A stretch of DNA of 64,000 nucleotides, from contig CM053332.1 of NCBI GenBank assembly GCA_028583605.1, forward strand, positions 12,822,442 through 12,886,441, written 5' to 3'. The DNA is from Dastarcus helophoroides (taxonomy: Eukaryota > Arthropoda > Insecta > Coleoptera > Bothrideridae). Positions 34,905 through 47,201 of the stretch are shown in pieces; the first letter of the stretch is position 1, and every line of letters starts with the position of its first letter. Below the pieces are notes generated by a model. It worked only from the letters and a program-made list of their open reading frames with translations, ran no database searches and was not told where the DNA came from. The position numbers and the translations under genes are program-made.

Positions 34905-36449
34905 TATATTATTTTGTTATAGTATGAAGTGCCCAAATAAGTAGTAATAAAAGAACATTTTTTTGAGTCAATAAATCTATTTCAATGGACTGAATTTTAA
35001 GACGACATTTTTATAATCCATTTCAATTTAAATCAAAATTTCAAAAAAAAATCCAAACCTTAGAATTAAGGTCGAAATTTTAAAAACTTAGATCAACATT
35101 TTTATCAAAAAGACTTCGATTGAAACTTTAGAAAAAAAAATTAAATGTAGGTTTAAGCTCAGAATGTTGAGAGAAACTCAACAAATAAGAAAAAAACTAC
35201 TTATTTATGGAAATAATTTCGAGTTCATTCTTCAATTTTCGGCTGTTATCTGCAATTTTCAATTTTCCTTGAACATTTCAACCTCACTTAAACCCAAGAT
35301 TTCTTTTAGTTGTTAAAACTTTTATAAAAACTTAAGTCGAGGATTTGAGGAAAAAATCCAATATTTTAAGATTAAGCTTGAAATTATAAAATATAAATTA
35401 AATTTTATTAAAATTTTGACTCTTTACTTTCGAAATTGCGACTTTTATCATGTACTTTGTTAAAAAAAACTGTCGAATTTTTGAGCTTAAGAATTTTAAA
35501 CTTCAGCTTCTTATTTAGAGAAAAAATTTACATCGCGATTTTTTCTTTAAATTTAAATTTTTTCAAAATATGATTCTTTTAATTCTCACTTTTTATTTTA
35601 CTTTAAAATTTCGACATTTTTGAGAATGTTTACCTTTTTTTTCTTAAATTTTGCCTTTTCTCACAATTTTTTGAAAATTCCCTTTGAATATCTCGACTTT
35701 TTTTTTGAAAATATCGATCTTTTCAATATTTCGACTTTTTTTTGAAAATTGCTGCTTTTTTTGAAATACTGACTTCTATTGAATGTTTCGACTTATTTCA
35801 TTCAACAAGATATTAATTACATTTGAGAATTTCGATTGTTTTTGGTTTTTGAAGAATTCGAATTTGTAAAAATTTAATTCAAATTTTAGTTCGTAATTTG
35901 GAGAAAAAATTGGAGATTTTGACGAAAGCTTTAATTTATAAAAAAAGTACGAACACTCCAAGATAAAATATTAAAGTCAAAATTTTGACAAAAATTGTTC
36001 TTATAGATTTAATTTTTCGTTCATTTTTACTCAAAATTTGGTTTTTTATTTTCATTTTTTAATAAATATTAGTGTCCATACAAATTTTTGGGATTTGGGC
36101 TTCTTTGCAAGCCCAGCGAGAGGGCCAGGGGGGTAATTTGCAGTCCAGCCCCCTTCTGTTCCATTTGTTGATCGCGCGGGCCCCTATAATACTTTTTTCA
36201 GGCAAAACAATATAAAATAAAAAAAGAATTTTTAACAAATTTATAATTTTCTTTTTGTGGAACAAAAAAATACAAAAAATTGATTTTTTCTATTGATTTC
36301 AATTTTTTTCAAAATATGATGCTTTTAATTCCAATTTTTTATTTTTGCTTTAAAATTTCGACATTTTTGAGAATGTTTACTTTTTTTTTTTTAATTTTGC
36401 CTGTTTTCACAATTTTTTGAAAATCCTGCTTTTTTTTTAAATACTGACT

Positions 36450-38760
36450 TCTATTGAAAGTTTCGACTTATTTCATTCCATAAGATATTAAATTTGAGAA
36501 TTCCGACTGTTTTTGGTTTTTGAAGAATTCGATTTTATTAAAAAATTAGACCTTTTTTAAAAATTTCAAGTTATTTTGAAAATTTCGACGGTTTTAAAAT
36601 ATCCATTGTTTTTCGAAAGTTCAACATTTTCTCGAAATATAACTTGATTTTTAAAAATTCAACCATTTTTCACTATTTTCGAAATTTTACAACAAACAAA
36701 AATAAACAAAACGCATATTTTGATTTTATCTTAAAGCTTTCAATATTTTGAAAAATTTCGATTTTTACTTTTGACTCATTTTTGAAAATTTTGACATTTT
36801 TTAAAATTCCCCCTATTAAAAATTGATCACGTTTTTAACATTGAGACTAAGAACTTCGCCTTTTTTTTGTAAATTTGACTGTTTTAATGATTTCAGTTAA
36901 TTTTGAAAATTATGAAATTTTTGAAAATTTTGACTTTCTCAAAATAGATGATTTATCATCATTTTTTATTTTTGAAAAAACCGACTTCGATTTTTACTGC
37001 ATATTTCGACTTTTTTGAAGACTTTGACTCATTTGGAATATTTGGAACTTCAAATTTTCAGTTTTTTTTTCAAAATTTCCACATTTACCAAAGTTTCACT
37101 TGTTTTGAAAATTTGAACTCTCGCAACCTGGCTTATTTTTTCAAAATTTCGGAATTTTCTGGCAAGCTCTCGTTACCGAACGGAATTTTCCCCAAAAATT
37201 ACCACAAATCCTTGTTTAAGAAGGCGGCTGATCGCCATCTATCCTTGTTTCTGCTTCCTACTCGTGGTACTTTGAAGGCATAATAGGGTTATGCTTTGCG
37301 AGTGGATTAAACATAAATAAAAAATATTGACTTTATGTTAATTTCTATTTTTTCTGAAAATTTCGACACAAAATTTCTACTTTTCCTAAAAATGTCAACC
37401 TTTTCAAATTTTATAACCTAATTTTTAGAAATTCGGTTATTTTGAAATATTTTTTGAAAACTTCGATCTTTGTTCAAAATATCCCGTTTTTGAAAATTTT
37501 TAACTTCCTTGCAAATTTTGATTTTCTCAAAGTTTAACTTTTTTGAAAATTTCGATTTTTGCTTAGTTGAGGCTTTATTGAAATCTTGACTTTTATCTAA
37601 ATTTGACTCTTTTTGTAAAAATGCTGCTTTTTGCAAATTTTGACTTTTTTAAGAAGTTGTTTTTTTTAAGTTTCGATTTTTTATCATCCAAATTTCCATT
37701 TTTCTTTGAAGTTTTGACTCTTCAAAAACTCATCCTTTTTCAAAATTCCGACTCTTTTGAAAACTGAATATCCATACTTTTTTTTTGAAAATATCGATCT
37801 CTTGAATATTTCGATTTTCTTTTGGAAATTTCGACATTTTAAAATATCCCTTGTTTTTCGAAATTCCAACGTTTTCTCGAAATTTGAATTTGACTTTTAA
37901 AAACTCAAACATTTTTTACTATTTTCGAAATTTCAACAAAATTTTGATTTTTAAAAATATTTTGATTTAATCTCGAAGCTTTCAATATTTTGAAAAATTT
38001 CGACTTTGACCTTTGACTCATTTTTGAAAAATGTTGACCCTTTTTTAAAATTCTCGTTATTAAAAATTGATCTCTTTTTTAATATTGTGACTAAAAAGAT
38101 CGACTTTTTTGTAAATTTGACTGTTCTAAAAATTTCAGTTATTTTTAAATATTTCAATTTTTGATTTTTTCTCAAAACTGATGATGAATAATCATCATTT
38201 TTCATTTTTGAAAAATCTGACTTCGATATTTGCTGCAAATTTCGGCTTTTATAAATATTTTGACTCATTTTCAAAATTTCCACATTTACCAAAGTTTCAC
38301 TTATTTTGAAAATTTGAACTCTTTCGCAATTTCGCTTTGTTTCAAAATTTCGGTTTTTTTTGGCGATATTGACTTTGTGCTAATTTCTACTTTTTCTGAA
38401 AATTTTAAATTTTGTGAACATTATGACACAAAATTTCGACTTTTCCTAAAAACTTTAACTCTTTCACATTTTATTTCCTAATTTTTGGAAATTCGATTAT
38501 TTTGATATATTATTTGATAACTTCGACCTTTCTTAAAAATATTCCGTTTTTGAAAATTTTTAACTTCGAAAATTTTGATGTTCTCTAAGTTTTACTTTTT
38601 TGAAAATTTCGATTTTTGTTTATTTGAGGCTTTATGGAAATCTCGACTTTTATCTAAATTTCACTTTATAAGTTTCGATTTTTTATCATCAAAATTTCCA
38701 TTTTTCTTTGAAGTTTTGACTCTTTTCAAAAACTCATCCTTTTTTAAAAATTCCTACTCT
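36450..38760. repeat. Tandem duplication of about 1.0-1.2 kb blocks in the array
   Basis: Landmarks recur in order: aaagctttcaatattttga at about 36733 and 37975; ttaccaaagtttcactt at 37085 and 38286; taatttctactttttctg-type sequence at 37340 and 38380; ccgtttttgaaaatttttaac at 37483 and 38547. An earlier partial block begins near 35570 (gacatttttgagaatgttta, again at 36360). Confidence 0.75.
37180..37320 (+). repeat. Short interspersed repeat, copy B
   Basis: Carries gatcgccatctatcc, cctactcgtgg and gagtggattaaac followed by an A-rich end, as in copy A at 30640-30785. The parallel block of the tandem duplication (near 38350) lacks it, so it inserted after duplication or was lost from the other copy. 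Confidence 0.7.
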
Positions 38761-39230
38761 TGAAAATTTCCATCTTTTTTTTTAATTCTGTCTTTTTTTG
38801 AAAAATTGAACCATTTTTTCAAAATTTTGACTTTCTCGAATCTTCAAATTTTTTTCGACTTTTCAAAAATTTGCCTTTTGAATTTTTCTAAAATTGTCGA
38901 AGAATCTGACGTTCTAAATTGCTAATTTAAGCTGATATTTTAAAAAGGAGTATTTTTAATTTTAAAGAGAAGTTTAAAAAAAAGTCGAAATTTAGAAGTT
39001 TCATGGAATTATCAGAAAAAGGACACAAATTACAAGTAAAAATTAAACCTACGTAAAATTTTTAATAATAAATTTCGAGAAAAAGAAAGCTTCAAAATTT
39101 TTTAATTCAGGAACTGCTAACGTGACAGCTCAGAGGCCCCATGAAGCAGGACCCTCTGCTTCTTTGAGTCGAAGAATAGAAATAATTTATTTGTAATTCC
39201 TAGAGGGCGCTGCGAGGGGTGTCTTGATAG

Positions 39231-40072
39231 GGTCTTGGGTTATTTTATAAGCTGCACTCCCACCCCTGGCTAGCTACGCCTGTTCTTAAGTTGTGAACCA
39301 AAGTTGAAATAAGAAGTCGAAACAAAGTGTATGCAAACGTATGTGCGCTCATGAACAGCAGGCAGACGACAACGGTCAACTTGCAAATGTCGCACAAGGA
39401 AGTAACATAACAAAACACGGCACACACACTCACACATATAGCACGCCTACGCTTTCCCACGGTCCCCCAGACATCACCTATTACCATTGCCGATATTGGC
39501 CTTTCTCTTACAATCACACAGGACCACGGTCAACGGTTGCTTTGTGTGATCGTTTGCATGTGTGCTCCAGAATGTCCTTCTTTCGTTCTTTGGCTTTAGC
39601 AACTGCGACTACAACGTATCACGTCCAACGGGAAGCCACAACGTGCCCGGAATTTGCAGAATGGTAAACGATTCGTGATATATAGACGATGTGTTGTCTG
39701 CCTATCCACTTGCTTTTATTGCACGACTTGAAATAAATTCTTAATTTTTACGGTAGTAGAACGGGATTTATTGAACCAATATTACGGAATGTGACCAAAA
39801 ATATAAAAAAGGGTAAAAGTCATCTTGAGGAAGTTTACCAAAATAGCTGTGCCCACATACGTATATTAATAGAAGATAGCAGTAAATTGTAACATGAAGG
39901 GGGTCTCATGCTCATCGTACGTTAGAATTAAAATAGAAACTACTCTGGTTGAAATTTTTATAAGCACGAAATACACTTTCGTATAAAAATGGCAGAGTTA
40001 ACAAAAGTGCCCTTTTTAATTTCTACAATACTAACCAAAATACAAGATATTGTAATGTGTTAGTTATCTTGA
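39231..40072. other. Lower-AT unassigned sequence
   Basis: More balanced base composition than its surroundings. Open frames overlap on both strands at 39245-39667, but neither has recognisable protein features. A cacacacactcacaca tract lies near 39420. Confidence 0.45.
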
Positions 40073-40080
40073 GGTATGTG

Positions 40081-42715
40081 CATACGCCTAGCTAGAATAG
40101 GGCAGGGTAGGGCGCTTGCTCCCTCTCCCTGGCTCATCCAGTTAAACAAAAATTTATATTCAACTGAGAAGACTTTCTCTAAAAAATTTCCATTCGTCAA
40201 AATTCGTCCTTTAAGCTATTGACATTTTCTCGAAATTTCTTCTTATTTTTCAAAATTCGTCTTTTCATAAATTCTTTTCGAAATTTCAAATTTATTCCTA
40301 AAATTAAATTTCTTTCATCAGAATTCGTCTTTAGTCAAAATTTTGAATTTTTATCTTAAAACTCAACGTTTTATTTTTCGAAATTCTACCATTTCTCAAA
40401 ATTTGTTTTTCCGGAAACTTCGGGTTTTCTTTAAATTTTGATTTTCTGTAAATTTTGACTTATTTATCAAGATTTACCTTTTTTCTCAAAATTTGATCAA
40501 TTTTTTGATAAAAATATTTATCTGGAAATATTTATGAAACTTTTAGAAACTTTGTAAACAAACATTCCGAGAAAATTTTCCCTGAAGTGGTTTATAACTG
40601 AAATACAACTTATTTCTCAAAATTTCGACGTTTATCTCAATATTGGACATTTTCTGACTTAGGGTGGATCAGATCAGGGCGCATGGTTTGCCTCTGATTC
40701 AAGCGGTCAAGAGAAAATTCTAGAAATTACATTTTTCTCAAAAGTTGTCCTTTTTCCAAACTTTCGACAAAATTTGACTCCCTCTGAAGAATTTCTAGTG
40801 TTTACTAAATTTCGACTTTTTTCTTAAAATTTCGATCTTTTTTTTTTGGTTTTCAAGGAAAAAAAATCAAAATTTTCAGTAAAAAACGAGTTTCAAAAAA
40901 ATCGAAACTTGGATATTTTTCTCAAAAGCTGTCTTTTCGCACATTTGAAATTTATCCTAAAATCCCATCCTGTACGTTTCCGGAATCTGAATATTTTTCC
41001 TGGAAATTCGTATATTTCTTAAAATTTTGACGTTTTTTCAAGATTCGTTTTTTTCAATTTTCAAAATTGTACTTTTTCTTAAAGTTTGAACTTCTTCTGA
41101 AAATTTTCGATCTTTCGTTGCTTCATTTGGTAGTTTTTCTAGAAAGGTCGACTGTTTTTCAGAGATTACGTTTCTTTAAATTCCTTTATTTTTATTACCA
41201 TCAGCTTTTTCTGAAGATTTTGATCTTTTAGAATTTGATTTTTTAGAAATTTTGACAGGTTTCTTAAAATTTCCTTTTTTCTCGATACCTTTATATCAAA
41301 ATTCAATATTCAACTTTGCTAAAAATTTCGAATTTTTCTCTTAACATTAGCTTAAATTCGTCTTTTTCGAAATTTCAACGGTATTCTCAAAATTCTACTT
41401 TTTGGACTCTTCCTTCGGAAATCATTTTTTTCTATCAACTACTGCCACTTGTCATTTGTCTTTTTTAAATTTTGACCTTTTTAAATTTGACTCCAGAAAT
41501 TCCAAATTCATATTTCGCCTTATTTTCGAAATTTTGATTTTGATTTAAAAATGCGATGTTTTGGTTTCTGGAACATTTCCGCGAAATTGGCTGTTCTTTT
41601 GAATTTTAAGTTTCTCGAAATTTGTCTGGTTTCTCTAAATTAGATCGGCGTATTATCGACAATTAAAAATGCCGAGAAAAATATTTTTGGGTAATTTCGA
41701 GAAAACGATTTCTTGTACATTCAGTTTCTTTATTGAAATTTAAATATTGTCAAAATTGAAATAAAAAAACAAAAATTTCGAGAAGTATTTTTGGAAATTG
41801 CGAATTTTTTGACACAGTTTTTGACCTTTGGAAATATTTTGGCATTTTTAGAATTTTCGGCGTTTTTCGAGTTCTTCCGAAACGTTGGGTTTTTATTCAA
41901 TTTTGGTTTTTCAAAAAATACTTTCCCAAAATAGGTTTTTTTTCTCAAAATTCGTCGCTTTCGAAATTACGACTTTGTTTTACTTTTTTCTCTCAAAATT
42001 GAACTTTCATTTTTTTAATATTCGGTTTTTTTTGTTTTTTTTTTAATTTAAATTTCCGAAAATTTCATGGTTCTCTAAATTTGTCTTATTCTGGAAATTT
42101 TGACTCTTACGTCAAATAGGGATGTTTTATGCTTCTGGAAATCTCCACTTACGGTGAAAAATCTTTCTTATAGTTCCAACTTTTTCTGAAAATTACGTCT
42201 TTTTTTCACAAAACTGCACCTTTAGAAATATAATTTTTTCGAATTTTCAATATTTTTTGTGAATTTTCGAAAGGTTAGTATTTTATTTTAAAGGCGATTT
42301 TCTAAACATTCCAACTTTTTCCCAAAATTCGCTTTTTCCTCGAAATTCGTCTCTCTCAAAGTTAACCTTTCTCTTGAAAATGTTGACTTTTCTTCAAAAG
42401 ATTTCAACCTTTTTCTCGACATTTCGACGGTATTTTTCAAAAATCGTTATTTTTCGAAATTTTCCAAATGTCGATAGTTTTGGAAGTTTTCCGAAAGGTT
42501 CGGTTTTTATTTTAGATTCAATTTTCTGTTGTTTTCGCAACCTTCAGCTCTATTTCCAAATTTCAAAGTTAATCTGAAAATTCGAGTCCTTAGTTTATGT
42601 ATTTAAATGATAATATACATATACTCAACCGGAACGTTTCTGGTTTTCTTTTTTTTAATTAATTTTTCAATATGACTCTGGCCCCTCCCTGAACGAAATC
42701 CTGTCTATGCCCATG
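40081..42715. mobile_element. Non-autonomous hAT-like element, 2.6 kb, with 8-bp target duplication
   Basis: Left end CATACGCCTAGCTAGAATAG, right end (inverted) CATGGGCATAGACAGGAT. ggtatgtg is duplicated at 40073-40080 and 42716-42723. The TIR match is imperfect, so the element is older or the exact ends are a few bases off. The interior is almost entirely the degenerate array, with GC-richer islands near 40100 and 40670 similar to the one at 660-730. No transposase. Confidence 0.75.
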
Positions 42716-42723
42716 GGTATGTG

Positions 42724-43106
42724 AACACTTTTACTAGAATGCGTTGGACGGTTATTATCGCGGAGTGACTCATGTGCAGATATACATCTTCTGACCATCA
42801 TGTAGAATGTTTCCCAAAATGCAAACTTACCGAGAGGGTGTGGGATATAAATATATGTGCTTCACTAATGTGATGCATTCAGTAATATTCTTGTTGTTAT
42901 TCAACATATTACCTGTTGTTTTTCTGTTTAAATAAAGTATTACAATTCCTGGATATGAAGTAACAGGTAACTGGTTTTTCCTCTATTTACGTTTAAAATA
43001 TATTTACAAAATTTTAGAAAAACATAATTTATTTAAAAAATATTTAGGAATGTACATGTTGTTTTACCAAAAGTACAGCGAAGAAACAAAATTTCATCAG
43101 CGTTTA
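42724..43106. other. Intronic sequence, nothing recognised
   Basis: AT-rich, no gene or repeat noted. Confidence 0.5.
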
Positions 43107-43765
43107 CGAGGTGTGTAAATTAAGTAATAGAATGTAGCTTCTGATATGGCAACATTGGAAGCACGCGGCATGGAGGAGCGACAGATGGACATGTGATACG
43201 CGTTCAGTGCGAGTTTGAATTCGATCGAGTCATTTGGTTGTCGTCATCGTTTTTCCCGTGAAAGCGGTTTTCTTGGTGTGTTCTAAAAGTAACAAGGTCA
43301 AACATTGAATCAACACCTCTACCGAGAAGGTTCTCCAAGGATTCCGAAAAAGCGTCATGCATCTAAGACCAAACATGAAGAACAATTGGATCCTGTATCA
43401 TGACAATGCTTCCTTGTCACACAACAATTTCAATAAACGAGTTTTTGGCCAAAAAAAGCATTCCTGTAGTTCCTCAGCCTCCTTACTCATCTGATTTGAG
43501 TCCTGGTGACTGTTTCTCTTCCCAATATTGAAAATTCATCTCAAAGGACATCATTTTGAGACTCTCGAAAATGTTCAAATGACTGTAACTGACCAGCTGA
43601 ATGCTTTTCCAGTAACCGAATTCCAGCACTGCTATCAGGAAGAATCGTCTTCAACCGTATGGTTCCCAAGGGAATTATTTTGAGAGAGACAACGTATAAT
43701 TGTAATTACATAAAAAAATATGTATATTTAAAAATATCAGTATCATTACTTAATTTATCACCTCG
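43107..43765 (+). mobile_element. Deleted mariner element, 0.66 kb
   Basis: Ends cgaggtgtgtaaattaag and the inverse of cttaatttatcacctcg, each next to TA (43105-43106, 43766-43767). Inside are transposase fragments: NNWILYHDNASLSHN (second D region) and FLAKKSIPVVPQPPYSSDLS leading to the third D region. The 5' half of the gene is missing. It ends 86 bases before a Smg6 exon. Confidence 0.85.
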
Positions 43766-43851
43766 TATCTGACAATAAGGAATCCAAGAAAGTTCATATT
43801 TACATAAAAGGAATTGAATTTTTATTGTGATACTATTTTCTTTTGTTACAG

Positions 43852-43999
43852 AAAATCCTAAGACAGTCAGTGGTGGCCGTACAGATAGAAGTCAGGCCCA
43901 AGTATCTCGTACCAGACACAAACTGCTTTATCGATCATCTAGATAGAATTGCTACTATCGCTAGTTCCCATGTCTATTCAGTTATGGTACCTATAGTGG
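43852..43999 (+). CDS. Smg6: Smg6 exon, start of the PIN nuclease domain
   Basis: The acceptor is ttttgttacag and the donor GTGG|GTAAGT. In phase 0 it reads KILRQSVVAVQIEVRPKYLV, then PDTNCFIDHL and HVYSVMVPIV. EVRPKYLVPDTN matches the EIRPLFLVPDTN start of the SMG6 PIN domain; the D of PDTN is the first of the three metal-binding aspartates of the active site. PIN nucleases cut single-stranded RNA, and SMG6 cuts NMD targets near premature stop codons. One G carries over to the next exon. A deleted mariner element ends 86 bases upstream. Confidence 0.95.
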
Positions 44000-44309
44000 G
44001 TAAGTAAAGTCAGGTTTTTTAACAATTTTTCACTTTCTAAACCATTTACCTCAAGCGATAAATTATTGTTAGCCAAGCTTGAAATTGACATTACGTCACA
44101 TTTTTATAATTTGTTAGGAAAATTATATTTTATCTCAATAGGTTGTCTAAGGATAATTTCAATGTTATATTTAAGAAGTAGCTAAGTTTTTCTGTTAATA
44201 AAAAAGTTTGGAAATATCTTTAATATTTTTCTTGAGATCTCGAAGTCACGAAATGGATTTCCATATTTAACTTCAAAAAGCTTCGAAATTGTTATTTTAC
44301 TTTTGAATG

Positions 44310-45440
44310 CTCGAACTCTTCTCGAAATTTCATCTTTGTAACCAAGAATTCAGAAATTTTTAAGCTAATTTGTAATTTTCGCCATTTTTTTTTAACGCAA
44401 GTTGCAAATTACAATTTCTTGAAAAAAGTTGCAATTTTAAGATTTCGACAATTACTCGAAATTTCGAAATAACTAATCGAATTCCAAAAAATTGAATATA
44501 TTTAAATTATCTTGATTTCAGCTTCGAACTTTCAAATTTAATCTTGGATTTGAATTTTTTTCTCAAAATTTCGAGGATAGTAGCTGGAAATTTCTAGAAA
44601 AATTCAAAATTCGAAAATTTTCAATTTATAAGGATCTCACATTTTAATACCCTGCTTTATGTTACAATTTTTTTTTCTCAACTTTCAATTTAAACAAAAA
44701 TGTCGATTTTCGAAATTTTCGTATTTTTGGAAATTATCTTGGTAACTGAGAATTCAGAAATTTTTAAGGTAAATTCGAATTTTCGACATTTTTTTTTGAA
44801 CGTAGGTTCTAAATTACAATTTCGAGGAAAAAGTTGCAATTTTGAGATTTCGACATTACTCGAAATTTCGAGAAAACTAATCGAATTGCAGAACACTAAA
44901 TATACTTAAATTATTTTGATTTCAGCACCGAACTTTCAAATTTAATCTTGGATTTTATTTCTTTTTCTCTAAATTTCGAGATAGTAGCTGGAAATCTCAC
45001 ATTTTAATACCCGCTTTATGTTACAATTTTTTTTCTCAATTTTCAATTTAAACAAAAATGTCGATTTTCGGATTTTTGGAACTCTTCTCGAAATTTGATC
45101 ATTGTAACAGAATTCAGAAATTCTTAAGGTAAATTCGAATTTTCGACATTTTTCTTGAACGCACAATTTTGAGATTTCGACAGTTACTCAAAATTTCTAG
45201 AAATTTAATCGAATTCCAAAAAACTGAATATATCTAAATTATTTTGATTTCAGCCCCGAACTTTCAAATTTAATCTTGGATTTTAATTTTTTTCTTTAAA
45301 TTCCGAGATAGTAGCTGAAATTTGGAGAAAAAAAGGTCTCACATTTTAATACCCTTCTTTATGGTACAATTTTTTTTTCAACTTTCAATTTAAAGAATAA
45401 TGTCGATTTGGGCAATTTTCGGATTTTTGGAAATTTACTT
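44310..45440. repeat. Three-copy tandem repeat, unit about 330-400 bases
   Basis: Marker tcgaattccaaaaa recurs near 44477 and 45209, with a diverged form near 44880. Other markers recur in order: atttaatcttgga, gatagtagctg and atctcacattttaataccc. The unit is itself made of array-like AT sequence. Confidence 0.8.
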
Positions 45441-46599
45441 AAAACGCAAAACCAAAAACCAAAATTTCGACTTAGGAGTTTTCAAATTTAGGTCTGACTT
45501 TTCGCGAGGAATTTTTAACTTTTTAACTGAAAATGTCGAATGTTGAAATAAGTCAGCGCTTCAAAAAAAGCTAAACTTTGTAATGAAAATGAAAAAAAAA
45601 GTCGACATTTCGAGTACAAGGTCAACATTTTGGGAAAAAAAAGCAGATGTTCCCATAAAAAGTCAAGTTTTGTGAAAACGGCTAATTTTTGCGAAAAATG
45701 TTAATTTTTGCGAAAAAGTCAATTTTTGAAAAAAAGTCGAATTTTGGAAATAAATTTGGAGTATGAAGAAAGACGAATTTTGAAAATAAATTTAAATTTC
45801 GAGAAAACTGCCAGTTTAAGAATCGAATTAAGAAAAAAATTAATATCTAAGAAAAAAAAAACTTAAAAAAAACCTAAAAAAAAACACTAAAAATCTCAAA
45901 AAGCCAACTTTTTGGAAAAAGCCGAATTTTGAAAATTGAACTTAAAAAAAAGCAAGTATTGAGAAAAAATCTGAAATTTCGATCAAAAAACAAATTTCGA
46001 AGAAAAAGTCGAAATTTCCAAAAACTTAAAAAATCAAATTTTGCAAAAGAATCTAAATTTGGAAAAAAATTGTTACTGTCTTTCATAAAAGTTTAACTAA
46101 TTTCGAGAAACAGAAGTGGAAATTTCCAAAAAAAGACGATTTTCCAGGAAATAATTGAAACGAGAAATAGAACATGTCGAATTTTGAAATAAAATGCATA
46201 ATTTCCAGAAAGAGCCAAGCTTTGAAAAAAAAAAAGAAAAAAAAAAGAGACAGATTCCGAAAAAAAGGCGAAATGTTTAGTAAAAGGTTAACATTTTGAC
46301 AAAAAGGCGGATTTTTCCATGAAAAGTCAATTTTTGCGAAGAAACAATTTTTGCGAAGAAAGTCTAATTTTGGGAACAAGTCGGAATTTTGAAAAAGGAC
46401 GAGTTTTGAAAGTAAATTAAAATGTCCAGAAAACGATCGATTCACAAAAAGTTTAATTCAGAAAAAAAATTTTAGGAAACCCTAACCTAAAACAGGGGCG
46501 AATAATCTCGGAAAAAGCCAAATCTTTGGAAGAAATCGAATTTTAACAAGTAAATTCGACTTAAAAAAACACAAATAATGAGAGAAAATTTGAAAAATT

Positions 46600-46829
46600 T
46601 AAATACAAATCCTGTCTCCTGGAAGCAAGAAAGATTAAAAAACAACAAATGTTGCTCTAGCGCTTTTCGATAGCCAAGCTCTTATCTTCAGAGGTATGTA
46701 TTATCTCTGTGAAGAAGATAGCTTGGCTATCAAAACGCGTTAGAGCAACCTTTTTGTATGTTTTTTAATCTTTCTTTGTTTCAGGGAACACTTTTTGCAG
46801 ATAACTCAAAGGCCCAGTCCGTTCCACCG
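46600..46829. mobile_element. Palindromic MITE copy 6
   Basis: Left arm aaatcctgtctcctgg, ttgctctagcgc, cgatagccaag; right arm gatagcttggctatc, aacgcgttagagcaacc, ttctttgtttcagggaac and a terminal cagtccgttcc. The arms are more diverged than in copies 2 and 4. Confidence 0.85.
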
Positions 46830-47095
46830 AAAAAAAAAAGAACATTTGAAATTTCGGTTAAAGGATAATTTCGAGGAAAAATTTCCAAAAACAAAAAGGT
46901 TAAATTTTGCAAAAAAAAATCAAAATTTGGAACAAAAAATTGTTTTTCTATTTAAATTTGGATCTAACTAATTTCGAGAAACAAAAGTGGAAATTTCGAG
47001 AAGAATGCAATTTTCCAGGAAATCATCGAAACAAGAAATAGAAAATGTTGAATTTTGAAATAACAGGCAGCATTTTCAGAAAGTTAATCTTTCTC

Positions 47096-47201
47096 TCTAA
47101 CGCCTTAGAGCAATCTTTGTTGTGTTTTTTAATCTTTTTTGGTTTTAGGGGACAAGATTTGTATTTCAATTTTTGAAGGTAACCAAGGACCAATCCGTCC
47201 A
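47096..47201. mobile_element. Half MITE copy 7
   Basis: Only the right arm: ttagagcaatctttgttg, ggttttaggggacaag and aaccaaggaccaatccg. Confidence 0.8.

Larger units (their letters stand above)
34990..39230. repeat. Degenerate AAAATTTCGAC-type array with higher-order duplication
   Basis: A long low-complexity tract. Units change orientation near 35400. Within it, blocks of about 1.0-1.2 kb are repeated in tandem. Short unrelated inserts occur at about 36090-36200 (gggccaggggggtaattt) and 37160-37325. At 39110-39230 it passes into GC-richer sequence ending cacccctggctagctacg, which resembles a hAT terminus, but no partner end was found. Confidence 0.7.

Noticed and set aside
37684..38292. Overlapping minus-strand frames in the 35-39 kb array
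   Set aside because: Low-complexity K/F/N-rich sequence from the same repeat; frame length follows the scarcity of stops in the unit, not coding.
39245..39667. Opposite-strand frames of 90 and 108 codons
   Set aside because: They overlap each other, contain simple CA/TG-rich sequence and show no domain or motif.
46083..46445. 120-codon minus-strand frame rich in F, L and K
   Set aside because: It is the translation of the AAAATTTCGAC-type repeat. Similar F-rich frames appear in every array, on either strand, with no start context or conserved motif.
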